A DNA stretch of 64,000 bases, taken from positions 124,001 through 188,000 of the forward strand of contig CALUND010000001.1 of NCBI GenBank assembly GCA_944321925.1, in the 5' to 3' direction. A model generated the notes under the pieces. That model saw nothing but the letters and a program-made list of their open reading frames with translations, did not search any database and was not told the DNA's origin. Position numbers and translations under genes: made by a program. This DNA is from an uncultured Rikenellaceae bacterium. GTDB taxonomy: Bacteria; Bacteroidota; Bacteroidia; Bacteroidales; Rikenellaceae. Shown piece after piece: positions 9,334 to 17,409 of the stretch; the first letter of the stretch is position 1; each line of letters starts with the position of its first letter.

Positions 9334-10200
9334 ATGTTAGAGATGGGGAAACGATTGTTGATTTTTTCGCTTTTTTTAATCTTGTTGGCTCCTGTATCAG
9401 CACAGAGAAGCCAGATTTTGGCCGATACGCTTCATAGCGAGATTCTCGGTGTGGATAAGAGTTTTACGGTCTATCTGCCTGCCGGATTCGACACCTCCGG
9501 GGAGGAGTATCCGGTGCTTTATCTGCTGCACGGCGCTTTCGGGAAGAATACCGACTGGGGAAAACAAGGCAATATGAAGCGTATCGCCGATCAGGTTATG
9601 TCGGCCGGATTCGCGCTTCCCATGGTGGTGATTATGCCCGATGCACGTGGTGTGAATGCCAACGGAGCAGGTGAGAACATGGGGTATTACGATACGCCGA
9701 CCTGGCTTTACGAAAAGTTCTTTTTCGAGGAGTTCATGCCGGCGGTGGAGAAGAAATATCGGATTCGCTCCGACAAGGGGAGTCGGGCGATCGCCGGACT
9801 CTCAATGGGCGGCGGCGGTTCCATCTCCTATGCGCAGCACCATCCGGAGCTCTTCAGTTCGGTCTGTTCATTGAGCGGTCTGGTGGGTGAACCCTCCCGA
9901 TTGCGCAGTGGAGCGGATTATGTCGAGTCGTTCCGGGAATCGGTTGTGGCGAACGCTCCGCAGCGTTTTCTGGAAACAGCCGATAAGGAGCAGTTGGCTG
10001 CTTTGAAGACGGTGCGCTGGTATCTGGATTGCGGTGACGACGATTTCCTGGCCGAGGACAACGTGCGGTTTTTCGTCACGATGAAGAAGTTGGGTATTCC
10101 ACTGCAGTTCCGCATGCGTGACGGAGGCCATTCGTGGGAGTATTGGCAGTCGGCATTGCCCTCCGTGCTTCAATTTGTGAGTGTGGGATTTGCCCGTTAA
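9334..10200 (+). CDS. Secreted alpha/beta-hydrolase, esterase (CE1/esterase D type)
   Basis: 288 aa. A hydrophobic signal peptide ends around PVSAQ (residues 20-24), so export is expected. The fold markers are VLYLLHGAFG (oxyanion region, about 61-70), the nucleophile elbow GLSMGG with Ser157, an acidic stretch LDCGDDDF (about 230) and a C-terminal GGHSW with His266. The family includes S-formylglutathione hydrolases, feruloyl esterases and acetyl-xylan esterases. A periplasmic carbohydrate- or small-ester-deacylating role is plausible but the substrate cannot be read. The translation start may be Met1 or Met4 (9343). An AraC-type regulator follows 15 bp downstream and may control it. Confidence 0.85.
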   Translation: MLEMGKRLLIFSLFLILLAPVSAQRSQILADTLHSEILGVDKSFTVYLPAGFDTSGEEYPVLYLLHGAFGKNTDWGKQGNMKRIADQVMSAGFALPMVVIMPDARGVNANGAGENMGYYDTPTWLYEKFFFEEFMPAVEKKYRIRSDKGSRAIAGLSMGGGGSISYAQHHPELFSSVCSLSGLVGEPSRLRSGADYVESFRESVVANAPQRFLETADKEQLAALKTVRWYLDCGDDDFLAEDNVRFFVTMKKLGIPLQFRMRDGGHSWEYWQSALPSVLQFVSVGFAR

Positions 10201-10215
10201 TTTACTTGTTCGCCG

Positions 10216-11091
10216 GTGATCGAAGGTAGACAGACTCTTCACGATGCCCTGAGACGATGTGTCTCCGGAACGGATCCTCGCAGGCTGTTTTGTGTGGGTC
10301 TTACGGCCGATCGGCTGTATGAAGCGGAGATTCAGACCGCCCTGAAAGAGACCGGCGGAGGAATCGCGGTTATTTGTGTCAACGGAACGCTCTCCCTGAC
10401 GGTGAACGAGTGCAAGGTGGAGATGGAACGCGGAGCCATCTGTACCTTTCTGAGCGGCTATCCTTTCCGGTTGGGAGAGGTTTCTGCCGATTTCAGGGGG
10501 TTCCTGGGGATCATACCGCCGTTCTATCTGTCGAATGTGGATGCGCATGTGTCGATCACCTATTTCCTTAACAACGGGACCCGTCCGATGGTGAAGCTCC
10601 CCGAGGACGGGCTGGAGTTGTTCGAGGTGATCCTGCAGCGGTTGGAGGTGATCAGCCGGCGCGACGATCTGCCCTATTATCGCGAAATCATGCGGGAGGT
10701 GGTGATGATCGTGCTCTACTTCATTTGTGGCATCTATGAGGAGAAGCCGCGTCAGGAGCATCGGGAGAATCTACGGGACGAAGAGCTTATGCGGGAATTT
10801 TTGGTGCTCGTCGAACAGAACTGTCGTCAGGAGCGCTCGCTCGCTTTCTATGCGGGGTTGTTGTCGGTTACGCCGAAACATCTCTCCGCTTCGATTAAGC
10901 GCACCTCGGGCTTGAGCGGGACCCAATGGATCAACCACCTGCTCGTGCTCAATATCAAGCGGACGCTTCGCACCTCTCCGATGTCCGTGCAACAGGTGTC
11001 GGACTATTACAGCTTCTCGAATCCCTCCTTTTTCGTAAAGTACTTCAAAAAGCATACGGGGATGACGCCCCGGCGATATAAAACTCTTTAG
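10216..11091 (+). CDS. AraC family transcriptional regulator
   Basis: 291 aa from a GTG start (MIEGRQTLHDAL); no ATG is better placed. The N-terminal ~170 residues look like an AraC-type sensor domain with a cupin-like beta-rich region. The C-terminal ~100 residues carry the double helix-turn-helix: ARAL-type first helix pair (YAGLLSVTPKHLSASIK) and the second with VQQVSDYYSFSNPSFFVKYFKKHTGMTP, ending PRRYK, the classic AraC signature. It starts 15 bp after the esterase gene, probably in one transcript, and a bidirectional terminator follows. It may sense a product of the esterase; this is inference from position. Confidence 0.88.
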   Translation: MIEGRQTLHDALRRCVSGTDPRRLFCVGLTADRLYEAEIQTALKETGGGIAVICVNGTLSLTVNECKVEMERGAICTFLSGYPFRLGEVSADFRGFLGIIPPFYLSNVDAHVSITYFLNNGTRPMVKLPEDGLELFEVILQRLEVISRRDDLPYYREIMREVVMIVLYFICGIYEEKPRQEHRENLRDEELMREFLVLVEQNCRQERSLAFYAGLLSVTPKHLSASIKRTSGLSGTQWINHLLVLNIKRTLRTSPMSVQQVSDYYSFSNPSFFVKYFKKHTGMTPRRYKTL

Positions 11092-11096
11092 AAACG

Positions 11097-11128
11097 AAAA
11101 CCCTCGATCTTCCGATCGAGGGTTTTTT
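11097..11128. terminator. Bidirectional terminator between the AraC gene and greA
   Basis: AAAACCCTCGATC-TTCC-GATCGAGGGTTTTTT: 13-bp stem flanked by A and T runs, so it can serve both convergent genes. Confidence 0.92.
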
Positions 11129-11157
11129 GTCGCCGGGGGCTTCGCGCAATCCTGCGG

Positions 11158-11634
11158 TTAGATCGAGATGTCGAGGATCTCGAAATGGATTACGCCGGCC
11201 GGTACAGTTACCTCCACAATGTCGCCCTTCTTTTTCCCCAGCAGGGCTTTGCCGATGGGGGTTCCTACCGCCAGTTTACCCTCTTTCAGGTTGGCCTCTT
11301 TCTCCGATACGAGCGTATAGACTACCTGTTTTTTCGTGTTGTGATTCAGCAGAGTCACTTTATTGAGTATCTGTACGGAGTCTGTGCTGATTTTGCTTTT
11401 GTCGATGATGCGGGCATGGGCGATGAGCGATTCGAGTTCGGCGATGCGCATTTCAAGCATGCCTTGCGCCTCTTTGGCTGCATCGTATTCGGCGTTTTCG
11501 GAGAGGTCGCCCTTGTCGCGCGCTTCGGCGATCGCCCGCGAGATGGCGGGACGCTCCACGGAGCGCAGTTGCTCGAGCTCTTCTTTCAGATTTTTAAATC
11601 CTTCGTCTGTCAGATAGGTCACTTTCGGTGCCAT
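11158..11634 (-). CDS. greA: Transcription elongation factor GreA
   Basis: 158 aa, the usual length. GreA enters the RNA polymerase secondary channel and stimulates cleavage of backtracked RNA. The N-terminal coiled coil (about 1-75) carries the conserved tip ARDKGDLSENAEY, with the acidic Asp and Glu needed for cleavage. The C-terminal FKBP-like domain contains GTPIGKALLGKKKGD, typical of the family. It is preceded by a well-formed promoter (11712-11744) and divergent from obg. The start is the only sensible one (MAPKVTYLT). Confidence 0.97.
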   Translation of the reverse strand: MAPKVTYLTDEGFKNLKEELEQLRSVERPAISRAIAEARDKGDLSENAEYDAAKEAQGMLEMRIAELESLIAHARIIDKSKISTDSVQILNKVTLLNHNTKKQVVYTLVSEKEANLKEGKLAVGTPIGKALLGKKKGDIVEVTVPAGVIHFEILDISI

Positions 11635-11711
11635 GGCAATTCTTTTTTAGTCTGTGCAAAAAAGGAAGAATCCCGACTCGGGAAAGCCGGAACTCTTTTT
11701 TCTTTCTGAAA

Positions 11712-11744
11712 CAAAGATAGGAAAATTTTTTCGGATTCCCCAAA
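11712..11744 (-). promoter_or_regulatory. greA promoter
   Basis: On the minus strand: TTTG (11744-11741), 21 nt, then TATCTTTG (11719-11712), the Bacteroidota -33/-7 pair, 77 nt before the start codon. Confidence 0.85.
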
Positions 11745-11794
11745 TATTTTCCCCGAAACTTTTCCCGGCCCGCGATTTCGGGAGAGATTCTTGT

Positions 11795-11826
11795 TTTGCA
11801 AATGAGAGGTAATTGAATTACTTTTG
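11795..11826 (+). promoter_or_regulatory. obg promoter
   Basis: TTTG (11795-11798), 20 nt, TACTTTTG (11819-11826): full match to the Bacteroidota consensus, 27 nt before the obg start. Confidence 0.85.
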
Positions 11827-11853
11827 TTCCACAGGATTTTTGAGTAAGCGCCT

Positions 11854-12855
11854 ATGCCATCGTCCAATTTTGTCGATTACGTAAAGATTTTTTGCCGCTC
11901 CGGACACGGAGGGGCCGGCTCGGCCCATTTCCGGCGCGAAAAGTTCGTGGCCTTCGGTGGACCCGACGGCGGTGATGGAGGTCGGGGTGCCAGTATCATT
12001 TTGCGCGGCAATCGGCAGTATTGGACGCTCATCCATTTAAAATACCAGCGTCATATCTTCGCAGAGGACGGACAGTCCGGATCGGGAGCACGCAGCAGCG
12101 GTCGCGATGGCAAGGATATCGTGATCGATGTTCCGTTGGGGACGGTGGCTCGCGACGCGGAGAGCGGAGAGGTGGTGTGTGAGGTGACGGAAGACGGCGA
12201 GCAGCAGGTGTTGTTGGCCGGCGGACGTGGCGGTCTGGGCAATTGGCACTTCAAAAGCGCAACCAACCAGGCTCCGCGTTATGCGCAGCCGGGCGAGGAG
12301 GGGCGCGAGGGAGCGTTTATTCTCGAATTGAAGTTGTTGGCCGATGTGGGGCTGGTGGGATTTCCCAATGCCGGGAAATCGACGCTTCTTTCGGCACTCT
12401 CTGCTGCGCGGCCCAAAATTGCCGACTATGCCTTTACTACGCTCGAACCCAATCTGGGAATCGTCGAGGTGCGCGATGGCCACTCGTTCGTGATGGCCGA
12501 CATCCCGGGGATCATCGAGGGCGCACACGAGGGGAAAGGACTCGGCATAAGATTCCTGCGGCATATCGAACGCAACTCCATCCTGCTGTTCATGATCCCG
12601 GCCGACAGCGACGACATCCGTCGGGAGTACGATATCCTGTTGGGCGAGCTGGCACAGTACAACGCCGAACTGCTCGACAAGGGACGTCTGCTGGCTGTCA
12701 CCAAATGCGATTTGTTGGGTGAGGAGCTTGTGCAGGAGCTTCGACCGTCGTTGCCGGAGGGGGTGGAGACGGTTTTTATCTCTTCCGTGACGGGCCTGGG
12801 CCTGCGGGAACTCAAAGACGCCTTGTGGCGTGAACTCGAGAAGGAAAATCGTTGA
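11854..12855 (+). CDS. obg: Obg family GTPase (CgtA)
   Basis: 333 aa. An essential GTPase involved in 50S ribosome maturation and growth control. The N-terminal Gly-rich Obg fold (1-160) has the repeated glycine helices GGDGGRG and GGRGGLGN. The G domain has G1 GFPNAGKST (169-177), switch 2 DIPGIIEGA and a G4 variant TKCD. The protein ends after the G domain, with no C-terminal OCT extension, which is normal for many Obg proteins. Immediately downstream, type I asparaginase starts 5 bp past the stop and probably shares the transcript. Confidence 0.96.
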   Translation: MPSSNFVDYVKIFCRSGHGGAGSAHFRREKFVAFGGPDGGDGGRGASIILRGNRQYWTLIHLKYQRHIFAEDGQSGSGARSSGRDGKDIVIDVPLGTVARDAESGEVVCEVTEDGEQQVLLAGGRGGLGNWHFKSATNQAPRYAQPGEEGREGAFILELKLLADVGLVGFPNAGKSTLLSALSAARPKIADYAFTTLEPNLGIVEVRDGHSFVMADIPGIIEGAHEGKGLGIRFLRHIERNSILLFMIPADSDDIRREYDILLGELAQYNAELLDKGRLLAVTKCDLLGEELVQELRPSLPEGVETVFISSVTGLGLRELKDALWRELEKENR

Positions 12856-12860
12856 GGGTA

Positions 12861-13889
12861 ATGGCACGGGCCTCTGTTCTACTCATCTATACCGGCGGAA
12901 CGATCGGCATGAAAACCGACCCCGCAACGGGTGTGCTCCGCCCGTTCGATTTCAATGACATCTATACCGAATTTCCTGCCCTGCGTACGCTCGACGTGGA
13001 GATCGAGATCTATGACGGGATCGAACCGATCGATTCGTCGAATGTGACACCGGATCTTTGGGTCCGACTGGCCGAGGTCATTCGCGATCACTACATGCGA
13101 TTCGACGGATTCGTCGTGCTTCACGGTACCGATACCATGTCGTTTACCGCTTCGGCTCTCAGCTTCATGTTGGAGAATCTTGCCAAACCGGTGGTGTTTA
13201 CGGGCAGCCAGATCCCGATAGGCGTCCTCCGTACCGACGGGCGGGAGAATCTGATCACGGCGATCGAGATCGCTGCGGCAACGCATGAGGGACGGCCCAT
13301 TGTGCCGGAGGTGACCATCTATTTTCAGAACAAATTGTTTCGTGCGAATCGTACGACCAAGCGGAGCGCCGAGCAGCTCAACGCCTTCGGTTCCGACAAT
13401 TATCCGCCACTGGCCGATGTGGGCGTGACCATTCATTATAATATGCCTTATATTCATCGGAACGATTTCGATTCGCCCGCACTCAATATCTCTACGGAAC
13501 TTTGTCGCGACGTGGCGATCGTGAAGATCTTTCCGGGTCTGACGGAGCCTGTTTTTCGGGCGATGCTTTCGATCCCTCGGCTGAAAGGAGTGGTGCTGGA
13601 GACGTATGGTTCGGGCAATGCGCCTACTTATGCGTGGTTTACCCGTGCGGTTGCGGAAGCTGTCGCGCGGGGGGTGGTGGTGCTCAATGTTACGCAATGT
13701 CCGGGCGGAGGGGTGGCGCAGCTCTACGAGACGGGACTCGCTCTTCAACAGGCGGGAGCAATCGGCGGGGGAGATATGACGACGGAGGCTGCCGTCACGA
13801 AATTGATGTATGTATTGGGGCGAAATCCGGACAGAAAGAGCGCAGAGAAACAATTAAATAATCCGATCAAAGGTGAATTTACGAAATAA
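12861..13889 (+). CDS. ansA: Type I L-asparaginase
   Basis: 342 aa from the ATG at 12861; a TTG at 12852 would overlap obg and lacks merit. Hydrolyses L-asparagine to aspartate and ammonia in the cytoplasm. The first active-site motif is TGGTIG with nucleophile Thr14, the second HGTDTM (Thr90, Asp91). KLFRANRTTK matches the lysine region of the family. There is no signal peptide, consistent with the cytoplasmic type I (AnsA) class rather than periplasmic type II. It sits 5 bp after obg; the pairing looks like shared transcription rather than shared pathway. Confidence 0.93.
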   Translation: MARASVLLIYTGGTIGMKTDPATGVLRPFDFNDIYTEFPALRTLDVEIEIYDGIEPIDSSNVTPDLWVRLAEVIRDHYMRFDGFVVLHGTDTMSFTASALSFMLENLAKPVVFTGSQIPIGVLRTDGRENLITAIEIAAATHEGRPIVPEVTIYFQNKLFRANRTTKRSAEQLNAFGSDNYPPLADVGVTIHYNMPYIHRNDFDSPALNISTELCRDVAIVKIFPGLTEPVFRAMLSIPRLKGVVLETYGSGNAPTYAWFTRAVAEAVARGVVVLNVTQCPGGGVAQLYETGLALQQAGAIGGGDMTTEAAVTKLMYVLGRNPDRKSAEKQLNNPIKGEFTK

Positions 13890-13891
13890 TC

Positions 13892-13923
13892 TTTGCGTGA
13901 ACAGAAATTTCTTACTATATTCG
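13892..13923 (+). promoter_or_regulatory. Probable promoter for tRNA-Ser
   Basis: TTTG (13892-13895), 20 nt, TATATTCG (13916-13923; one mismatch to TAnnTTTG). It lies right after the ansA stop codon and about 120 nt before the tRNA, giving a long leader. Confidence 0.6.
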
Positions 13924-14045
13924 CAAGTCCATTCCGTGGTAACGAAGGTCCGTTGTAAGGGCGCTGCGTGAAAAGTTTGGCAGAGCGATTTGTTTCGCGG
14001 AGTAGACGAAGCGTGTTCGTGCAAGACGAACGCTCGCAAGCGCAA

Positions 14046-14133
14046 GGAGAAATGACCGAGTGGCTGAAGGTGCGCGCCTGGAAAGTGCGTATACCCCAAA
14101 AGGGTATCGTGGGTTCGAATCCCGCTTTCTCCG
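14046..14133 (+). tRNA. tRNA-Ser (anticodon GGA)
   Basis: 88 nt with a 7-bp acceptor stem GGAGAAA/TTTCTCC and discriminator G at 14133. The anticodon loop CTGGAAA has GGA at 14080-14082. The long variable arm of class II tRNAs is present (ATACCCCAAAAGGGTAT), then GGGTTCGAATCCC as the T arm. The 3' CCA is not encoded. Open frames that run through this gene are rejected. Confidence 0.97.
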
Positions 14134-14228
14134 CAAAGAGTTGGACGAGAAGTCCCAATTCGCTAACTGGAACTTTAAAACCTTAATAGAAAAGAAGCAA
14201 ACTAAGTCTAATCAATCTTTATCGAACT

Positions 14229-15032
14229 ATGAAAAAACTTTTTTTGATTTTGGCAGCGGCAGGGGTTTTCAGCCTTGCAACTGTTAGCGTTCAGGCTCAG
14301 CAGGCCGATCAGGCTACTCAGGAGGCAACCGAGCAGGTAGCAGCTCCGGCTCCCGCAGCAGAGCAGCCGGCCGTGAATCCCGAAGCAGAAGTTGAGGGTC
14401 AGCCTCTTCACCAGATGATCAAACAGAAATTCCTCGAGGGCGGTGCTGTCTGGATGGCTCCGGTGCTCCTCTGCCTTATCTTCGGTTTGGCTATTGCCAT
14501 CGAACGTATCATCTATCTGAACCTTGCAACTACCAATACGAAGAAGTTGATCGCCCAAGTGGAGGAAGCTCTCGAAAAAGGCGGTATCGAGGCAGCCAAG
14601 GATGTTTGCCGCAATACGCGCGGTCCTGTTGCATCGATCTTCTATCAGGGTCTCGATCGTTACGATCAGGGTCTCGATGTAGTGGAGAAATCGGTTGTTT
14701 CCTACGGTTCCGTACAGATGGGCCAGATGGAGAACGGTCTGTCGTGGATCGGTTTGTTCATCGCACTTTCTCCTATGTTGGGATTTATGGGTACGGTTGT
14801 CGGTATGATCCAAGCATTCGACGCGATTCAGGCAGCCGGTGACATCAGCCCGACCCTCGTGGCAGGTGGTATCAAAGTCGCCCTTCTTACAACGTTGGCC
14901 GGTCTGATCGTGGCCGTGGTTCTGCAGTTGTTCTATAACTACATCATAGCAAAGATCGATGGCCTGGTTATCTCGATGGAGGATAGCTCGATCACGTTGG
15001 TCGACATGCTGACCAAATATAGCAAAAAGTAA
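14229..15032 (+). CDS. exbB: MotA/TolQ/ExbB proton channel family protein
   Basis: 267 aa. Forms the inner-membrane proton channel that energises TonB-dependent uptake. It begins with a signal-like hydrophobic segment ending VQAQQ and a Gln/Ala/Pro-rich spacer (about 24-55), a form common in Bacteroidota. Three membrane segments follow (about 73-95, 172-195, 212-238), with the family core GLSWIGLFIALSPMLGFMGTVVGMI and the late segment VALLTTLAGLIVAV. It heads an operon with an unknown membrane protein and two ExbD proteins. In this phylum, many SusC-type porins depend on such systems, so this operon likely serves them (inference). Confidence 0.93.
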   Translation: MKKLFLILAAAGVFSLATVSVQAQQADQATQEATEQVAAPAPAAEQPAVNPEAEVEGQPLHQMIKQKFLEGGAVWMAPVLLCLIFGLAIAIERIIYLNLATTNTKKLIAQVEEALEKGGIEAAKDVCRNTRGPVASIFYQGLDRYDQGLDVVEKSVVSYGSVQMGQMENGLSWIGLFIALSPMLGFMGTVVGMIQAFDAIQAAGDISPTLVAGGIKVALLTTLAGLIVAVVLQLFYNYIIAKIDGLVISMEDSSITLVDMLTKYSKK

Positions 15033-15056
15033 GCGAGAAGTCAAGTTTTGTCGAAT

Positions 15057-15467
15057 ATGAAAAAAGTATTAAACATAACCAAATATGTCTTTCTGCTGTT
15101 GGGACTTTTGACCCTGGTGCCGATGCTGGCAGTCAATGTTGAGAGCGTTGACATGATGCTTTACGTAGCGTATGTCTATTTCGCTTTCGCCCTGCTCGCA
15201 ACGGTCGTGTTCACCTTTGTGAACATGGGTAAGAGTTCGAATGGATCCAAGATCGGCATTTATGTGTTCGGAGCTTTGATCGTGGTGGGTGTGATCTCCT
15301 ACTTCCTTTCGAGCGCTACGCCGGTTCCGAACTCCGACGGTACTTGGTTTACCTCTGCCGGTGAACTCAAGGCTACCGATACGTTGCTCTACATGACTTA
15401 TATCTCTTTTGCCGCTTTGATTCTTATCCTGATCGGTGGTGAGATCAAAAACAGTTTAAAAAAATAG
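15057..15467 (+). CDS. Unknown multi-pass membrane protein in the exb operon
   Basis: 136 aa from the ATG at 15057; an upstream TTG at 15048 is less likely. Roughly four hydrophobic segments are visible (about 8-28, 35-55, 65-85, 110-130), with a polar loop TPVPNSDGTWFTSAGELKA before the last. No recognised domain. It lies between exbB (24 bp upstream) and the first exbD (9 bp downstream), so its position in a proton-channel operon suggests it is an accessory or stabilising subunit of the Exb complex. That is inference; the sequence itself shows no charged intramembrane residues or motif to support transport. Confidence 0.75.
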   Translation: MKKVLNITKYVFLLLGLLTLVPMLAVNVESVDMMLYVAYVYFAFALLATVVFTFVNMGKSSNGSKIGIYVFGALIVVGVISYFLSSATPVPNSDGTWFTSAGELKATDTLLYMTYISFAALILILIGGEIKNSLKK

Positions 15468-15476
15468 CGTCGCTTT

Positions 15477-16073
15477 ATGCCTATCAATAAAAGGAAAGTA
15501 CAGGAAATCAATGCAGGATCGATGGCGGATATCGCCTTCCTGTTGCTGATATTCTTCCTTGTGGCGACCACGATGAACGTCGATACGGGCCTTTCTCGTA
15601 TCCTTCCTGCCATGCCTGATGAGAATCAGAAACAGAAGGACATGGATATTAAGGAGCGTAACCTGATGCCGGTATTCGTGAATACGTTCGATCAGATCAT
15701 GGTAGGCCGTGAGCCGATCGATATCACGCAGCTGACAGAGAAGGTGAAGGAGTTCATCCTCAATCCGACCGATGATCCGAACCTGCCGGAGAAAGAGGAT
15801 ACCCAGATCGATATGCCGGATGGCAGCAAATGGGTCTATCCGGTCAGCAAAGGTATCGTTTCGCTCAAAAACGACCGTGGTACCAGCTACAAGGCATATA
15901 TCATGGTGCAAAACGAATTGACGCGAGCTTTCAATGAGGTGCGCGATCAAGTTGCGCGGGCTAAATTCGGAGTCGAATTTGCGGATCTCCCGGAAGATCA
16001 ACGTGCTGTCGTTCAGAAGGCAGTGCCGTTGAAGATTTCGGAGGCAGAACCGCGTAATGTGGGAGGAAAGTAG
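15477..16073 (+). CDS. exbD: ExbD/TolR biopolymer transport protein (first copy)
   Basis: 198 aa. Single-anchor inner-membrane protein whose periplasmic domain works with ExbB and TonB. After a short basic N-terminus comes the conserved start of the membrane helix, INAGSMADIAFLLLIFFLVATTM (about 13-36), with the essential intramembrane Asp of the ExbD family (MADIAF). The periplasmic part is longer than in classical ExbD and holds an inserted segment around 90-130 (LPEKEDTQIDMPDG). It is followed two bases later by a second ExbD gene; such pairs are typical of Bacteroidota and may form heteromeric complexes. Confidence 0.92.
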   Translation: MPINKRKVQEINAGSMADIAFLLLIFFLVATTMNVDTGLSRILPAMPDENQKQKDMDIKERNLMPVFVNTFDQIMVGREPIDITQLTEKVKEFILNPTDDPNLPEKEDTQIDMPDGSKWVYPVSKGIVSLKNDRGTSYKAYIMVQNELTRAFNEVRDQVARAKFGVEFADLPEDQRAVVQKAVPLKISEAEPRNVGGK

Positions 16074-16075
16074 TC

Positions 16076-16549
16076 ATGGCAGTAATGAAGAAAAAGGGAG
16101 ACAAGAGTCTTCCGCCTATCTCTACCGCGTCGCTTCCCGACGTGATCTTCATGATTCTGTTCTTCTTCATGGTCTCCACCACGATGCGTGATCAGGAGGT
16201 GAAGGTGAAAGCCAAACTGCCTGATGCAACGGAAGTACAGAAACTGGAGAAGAAATCGCTCGTCAGCTACATCTACATCGGTCCTCCGGTGGAGTCGCAG
16301 CAGAAACAGTGGGGTACCGCTCCGCGTATTCAGCTCAACGACAGCTTCCGTTCCACGCAGGATATCCTGGAGTTCGTCGCTTCCGAACGGGATAAACTCA
16401 ACGAGAGCGATCGAGCTGCAATGACAATCTGCTTGAAAGCGGATGAAAATACCCGAATGGGTATCGTTACCGATGTGAAGCAGGAGTTGCGTCGTGCGAA
16501 TGCGTTGAAGATCAGTTATGCCGCAAGCAAATCGCTGGGCTATAAATAG
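16076..16549 (+). CDS. exbD: ExbD/TolR biopolymer transport protein (second copy)
   Basis: 157 aa. Same architecture as the preceding ExbD: basic N-terminus, membrane helix with the key Asp in SLPDVIFMILFFFMVSTTM (about 19-37), then a periplasmic domain ending ALKISYAASKSLGYK. It starts two bases after the first ExbD stop, so the two are coupled. It is the last gene before a strong terminator. The two ExbD copies differ clearly in their periplasmic domains, so they are unlikely to be redundant. Confidence 0.92.
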   Translation: MAVMKKKGDKSLPPISTASLPDVIFMILFFFMVSTTMRDQEVKVKAKLPDATEVQKLEKKSLVSYIYIGPPVESQQKQWGTAPRIQLNDSFRSTQDILEFVASERDKLNESDRAAMTICLKADENTRMGIVTDVKQELRRANALKISYAASKSLGYK

Positions 16550-16570
16550 TCCGGTCATTCTATAGGTGAG

Positions 16571-16602
16571 AGGGCTCTCGAAAACATTCGAGAGCCCTTT
16601 TT
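16571..16602 (+). terminator. Rho-independent terminator of the exb operon
   Basis: AGGGCTCTCGAA-AACA-TTCGAGAGCCCT, 12-bp perfect stem followed by TTTTTC, 22 nt after the second exbD. Confidence 0.93.
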
Positions 16603-16625
16603 CTTGTGCTATGTCCGACTTGGAC

Positions 16626-16683
16626 GGAGGAGGAAAGGGAGGGAGGAAGAGAGGGAGAGAGGGAGAGAGGGAGAGAAAAAAGA
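16626..16683. repeat. 58-nt uninterrupted purine tract
   Basis: Every base from 16626 to 16683 is A or G, largely repeated GGGAGAGA and GGAGGA units. Such tracts can form triplex or unusual DNA structures; no function can be read. Confidence 0.85.
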
Positions 16684-16771
16684 TCGAAAAGGGGAAAGAA
16701 GAAGAGCGGAAGTTTAGGACTCCGAATGCAGTGATTCGGAAATTCGAGTGGATTTCGGATAACGGAGTACA

Positions 16772-17006
16772 GGCGGCGATCTGACGTGGTTACGAACTTG
16801 CGGATCATTGAATTGTGGAATGACTTGTGGATGAAGCACTGTGCAGTTTTGTTGATTGGCGGCGATCAGACCTGGATATGCATTTGCGGGTCTTTGAATT
16901 GTAGAATGACTTGCGGATGGAGTTACCGAGTTGTTTCGATGATCAGGAGAAGATTTGACCCGGGAACGAATTTGTGGGCCAGCGGATTGTAGAATGGTTT
17001 GAGACC
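16772..17006. repeat. Decayed tandem repeat, period about 86-88 bp
   Basis: Unit 1 starts at 16772 and unit 2 at 16858; both begin GGCGGCGATC and share TTGAATTGT and GAATGACTTG, with about ten mismatches over 65 bp. A third, more diverged unit (about 16945-17006) keeps GGATTGTAGAATGGTTTG. The spacing is 86 bp, then 88 bp. Non-coding on both strands as far as I can see. Confidence 0.75.
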
Positions 17007-17409
17007 AAAGAGTCACCCGCTTTCATTGACTGGACGAGGTCCAATCCTGTGAGGATCTGTTTGTAGCGGAGCGATTTTTCCCGGTTGGAGTCCGGCCCCG
17101 TCTGTTGGCGGGTTGGCGAGGAATGGATTCTTCGATTCGTAGATATGGGAAAGAGGGTCAGAGGAGAGCCGGAGCGTCTCCTTGGATCGAACGGATCGGA
17201 GCGATAGCCGTTCTCGAAGGCAAGAGCAGGATTACTCCGTGGTTACCGGGTGAGGAAAAAGTGAAAAGGGGTCTCGAAAAGAGTGCCTTTGACAGATACG
17301 ACAATGGATTTTGTAACGGCCCTGTAGCAACAGGGCAGATACTGGTTCAGGGAGTATTCGGGTGTGTCGAGGCCAGATTGTTTGGCCTTTATGCAAACTT
17401 ATTCAGTAC

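Larger units (their letters stand above)
16603..17409. other. 807-bp gene-free stretch
   Basis: No convincing gene. It contains the purine tract (16626-16683), a small hairpin CCGAAT/ATTCGG near 16726-16741, the decayed tandem repeat (16772-17006) and a hairpin GCCCTGT-AGCA-ACAGGGC at 17319-17336. Open frames on both strands here (for example 17105-17458) have no family features and run into the 3' end of the leftward lipoprotein gene. Confidence 0.6.

Noticed and set aside
13968..14287. Small frames crossing the tRNA-Ser gene
   Set aside because: They overlap a well-formed tRNA and have no promoter or homology.
16603..17409. A CRISPR array in the repeat region
   Set aside because: The units are 86-88 bp apart, imperfect, only three, and have no short identical repeats with unique spacers; no cas genes are near.
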